This document shows, piece after piece, positions 6,417-7,523 of a DNA stretch of 7,523 bases. Every line of letters begins with the position of its first letter. Position 1 is the first letter of the stretch. This DNA is from an uncultured Oscillospiraceae bacterium (lineage in GTDB: Bacteria > Bacillota > Clostridia > Oscillospirales > Oscillospiraceae). Location: positions 1 to 7,523 of the forward strand of contig CAKTUT010000086.1 in NCBI GenBank assembly GCA_934621665.1, given 5' to 3'. The translations under genes and the position numbers were made by a program. The notes beneath the pieces are model-generated. The model made no database searches. It had not been told where the DNA came from and saw only the letters and a list, made by a program, of their open reading frames with translations.

Positions 6417-7523
6417 CTATCCTTTCAGTGTGCGGATTGCGCGCACAAGCGCGCGGCACAGCGCGTCGATGTCATTTTCGGTATTGTCCGCGCAGAGCGA
6501 CACGCGGATGGAGCCGTCGATGACGGCGGGGGACAGGTGCAGCGCCTCCAGCACATGGCTGCGGTGTCCCTTGGAGCAGGCAGAGCCGGCGGAGACGTAG
6601 ATGCCGTCAGATTGCAGACAGTTGATCAGTCCCTGCGAACGAAGTCCCGGGACGGAGAGATTGACGATGTGCGGCGCATCCTGCTTGCCGATGAGCACCA
6701 CGCCGGGAATTTCGGAAAGGCGCGCGCGGCAAAGGTCGCGCAGCTGCGACATATGCGCGATGTCGTCTTTCAGGTGCGGAAGCTGGGCAGCGCACGCTGC
6801 GCCAAAGCCGCAGATGCCGGGGAGATTTTCCGTGCCGGAGCGCTGGCCGCGCTCCTGTCCGCCGCCAAGAATGTACGGCGGGAGATTCACACCCGGACGG
6901 ATGTAAAGCGCGCCCACGCCCTTGGCGGCGTGGATTTTGTGGCCGGAGACGGAGATCAGATCCGCGCCGAGTGTTTTTGCCTTGAACGGAATTTTGAAAA
7001 AGCCCTGCACCGCGTCGGTATGGAACAGCGCCAGCGGGCTTTTGCGGCGCGTGGCGCGGATCATCTCGGGAATGGGCATGACCGCGCCGGTCTCGTTGTT
7101 GACCATCATGACGGAGACGAGAATCGTGTCCGGACGCAGCGCCGCTGCAAGCGATTCGGCGGAGACAAAGCCCTGCTCGTCTGTGGGGAGGTAGGTGACC
7201 GCAAAGCCCTGCGACTCGAGCTTTTGCATCGGGTGCAGGACGGCGTGGTGCTCAACGGCGGTGGTGACGATATGATGGCCGCGCTTTCCAAGGCGCTCGG
7301 CCGCGCCGAAGATTGCCCAGTTGTCGGCCTCCGTGCCGCAGGAGGTGAAAAACACACGGTCGGCCTCCGCGCCCATGGCAGCGGCTGCGGATGCGCGCGC
7401 GGCCTTGAGCTGCCGCTCGGCCTCAATACCAAGGTCGTGCACGGAGGAGGGATTGCCCCAGCAGGTGCACAGCATTTCGTTCATGGCCTCCACGCACGCA
7501 GCACAGGGCTTTGTGGTGGCGGA
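6417..7523 (-). CDS. Cysteine desulfurase, NifS/IscS type (first residues outside window)
   Basis: PLP-dependent enzyme that takes sulfur from L-cysteine, leaving alanine and an enzyme persulfide used for Fe-S clusters, thio-tRNA or other thio-cofactors. The visible 368 residues begin SATTKPCAACVEAMNEML, matching the conserved 'DNxATT' start of the family, so only a few residues are missing. The GTG at 7491-7493 would remove this motif and is not the start. Numbered from the window edge: WGNPSSVHDLG (22-32), TSCGTEADN (60-68, cofactor phosphate binding), EHHAVLHP with His92 stacking on PLP, HTDAVQ with Asp170 and Gln173, SGHKIHAAKG with the PLP lysine Lys196, RSGTEN (228-233), and the catalytic loop SAGSACSKGHRSHVLEAL with Cys316. 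The loop form is group I (NifS/IscS), not SufS. It is the first visible gene of an operon with the MFS transporter. No Fe-S scaffold or thiI is in view, so the sulfur acceptor is unknown. Confidence 0.95.
   Translation of the reverse strand, partial: SATTKPCAACVEAMNEMLCTCWGNPSSVHDLGIEAERQLKAARASAAAAMGAEADRVFFTSCGTEADNWAIFGAAERLGKRGHHIVTTAVEHHAVLHPMQKLESQGFAVTYLPTDEQGFVSAESLAAALRPDTILVSVMMVNNETGAVMPIPEMIRATRRKSPLALFHTDAVQGFFKIPFKAKTLGADLISVSGHKIHAAKGVGALYIRPGVNLPPYILGGGQERGQRSGTENLPGICGFGAACAAQLPHLKDDIAHMSQLRDLCRARLSEIPGVVLIGKQDAPHIVNLSVPGLRSQGLINCLQSDGIYVSAGSACSKGHRSHVLEALHLSPAVIDGSIRVSLCADNTENDIDALCRALVRAIRTLKG
6421..6425 (-). promoter_or_regulatory. Transporter ribosome binding site inside the upstream gene
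   Basis: The minus strand reads AAAGG, 7 bases before the transporter ATG (6411-6413). It lies within the final codons of the desulfurase gene, whose TAG occupies 6417-6419. This supports the chosen transporter start and suggests translational coupling of the two genes. Confidence 0.65.

Noticed and set aside
7491..7493. GTG as the start codon of the cysteine desulfurase.
   Set aside because: Conserved family sequence (SATTKPC) is encoded upstream of it in the same frame up to the window edge.

Overview
The window looks like chromosomal DNA from a GC-rich, anaerobic, low-oxygen-lifestyle Firmicute, most likely a gut clostridium of the Oscillospiraceae type. That placement is inferred from the clostridial-type pyruvate phosphate dikinase, the Noc-like ParB protein, purine-rich AGGAGG-type ribosome binding sites and the protein sequences as I remember them from that group; no search was run. 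There are five protein genes, two of them cut by the window edges, and no rRNA, tRNA or CRISPR array that I can see.

Layout. (1) Positions 1-1314, plus strand: the C-terminal part of a large serine recombinase (the catalytic serine domain lies before the window). Its base and codon use is clearly more AT-rich than everything that follows, as expected of an integrated mobile element. (2) A 70-base gap holding a perfect 15-bp hairpin. (3) 1385-4018, minus strand: complete ppdK, pyruvate phosphate dikinase, with a promoter and a leader hairpin in the 267-base gap before it. (4) 4286-5098, minus strand: a ParB/Noc-family DNA-binding protein in its own transcription unit. (5) A strong intrinsic terminator (5194-5228), whose stem may also be a dispersed repeat. 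(6) 5235-6413, minus strand: a 12-helix major facilitator transporter. (7) 6417-7523, minus strand: a cysteine desulfurase missing only its first few residues; it is packed three bases from the transporter, so the two form one operon that ends at the terminator.

How the parts work together. Four host genes run on the minus strand in three apparent transcription units: desulfurase-transporter, noc, and ppdK. They cover sulfur mobilisation, transport, chromosome organisation and PEP/pyruvate metabolism, with no obvious shared pathway. The recombinase points towards the 3' end of ppdK, and the sharp switch in composition at about 1315-1384 marks the probable edge of an integrated element. I see no convincing new defence, toxin-antitoxin or biosynthetic system here; the items most worth a second look are the element/host junction, the palindromic terminator as a possible repeat family, and the structured ppdK leader.
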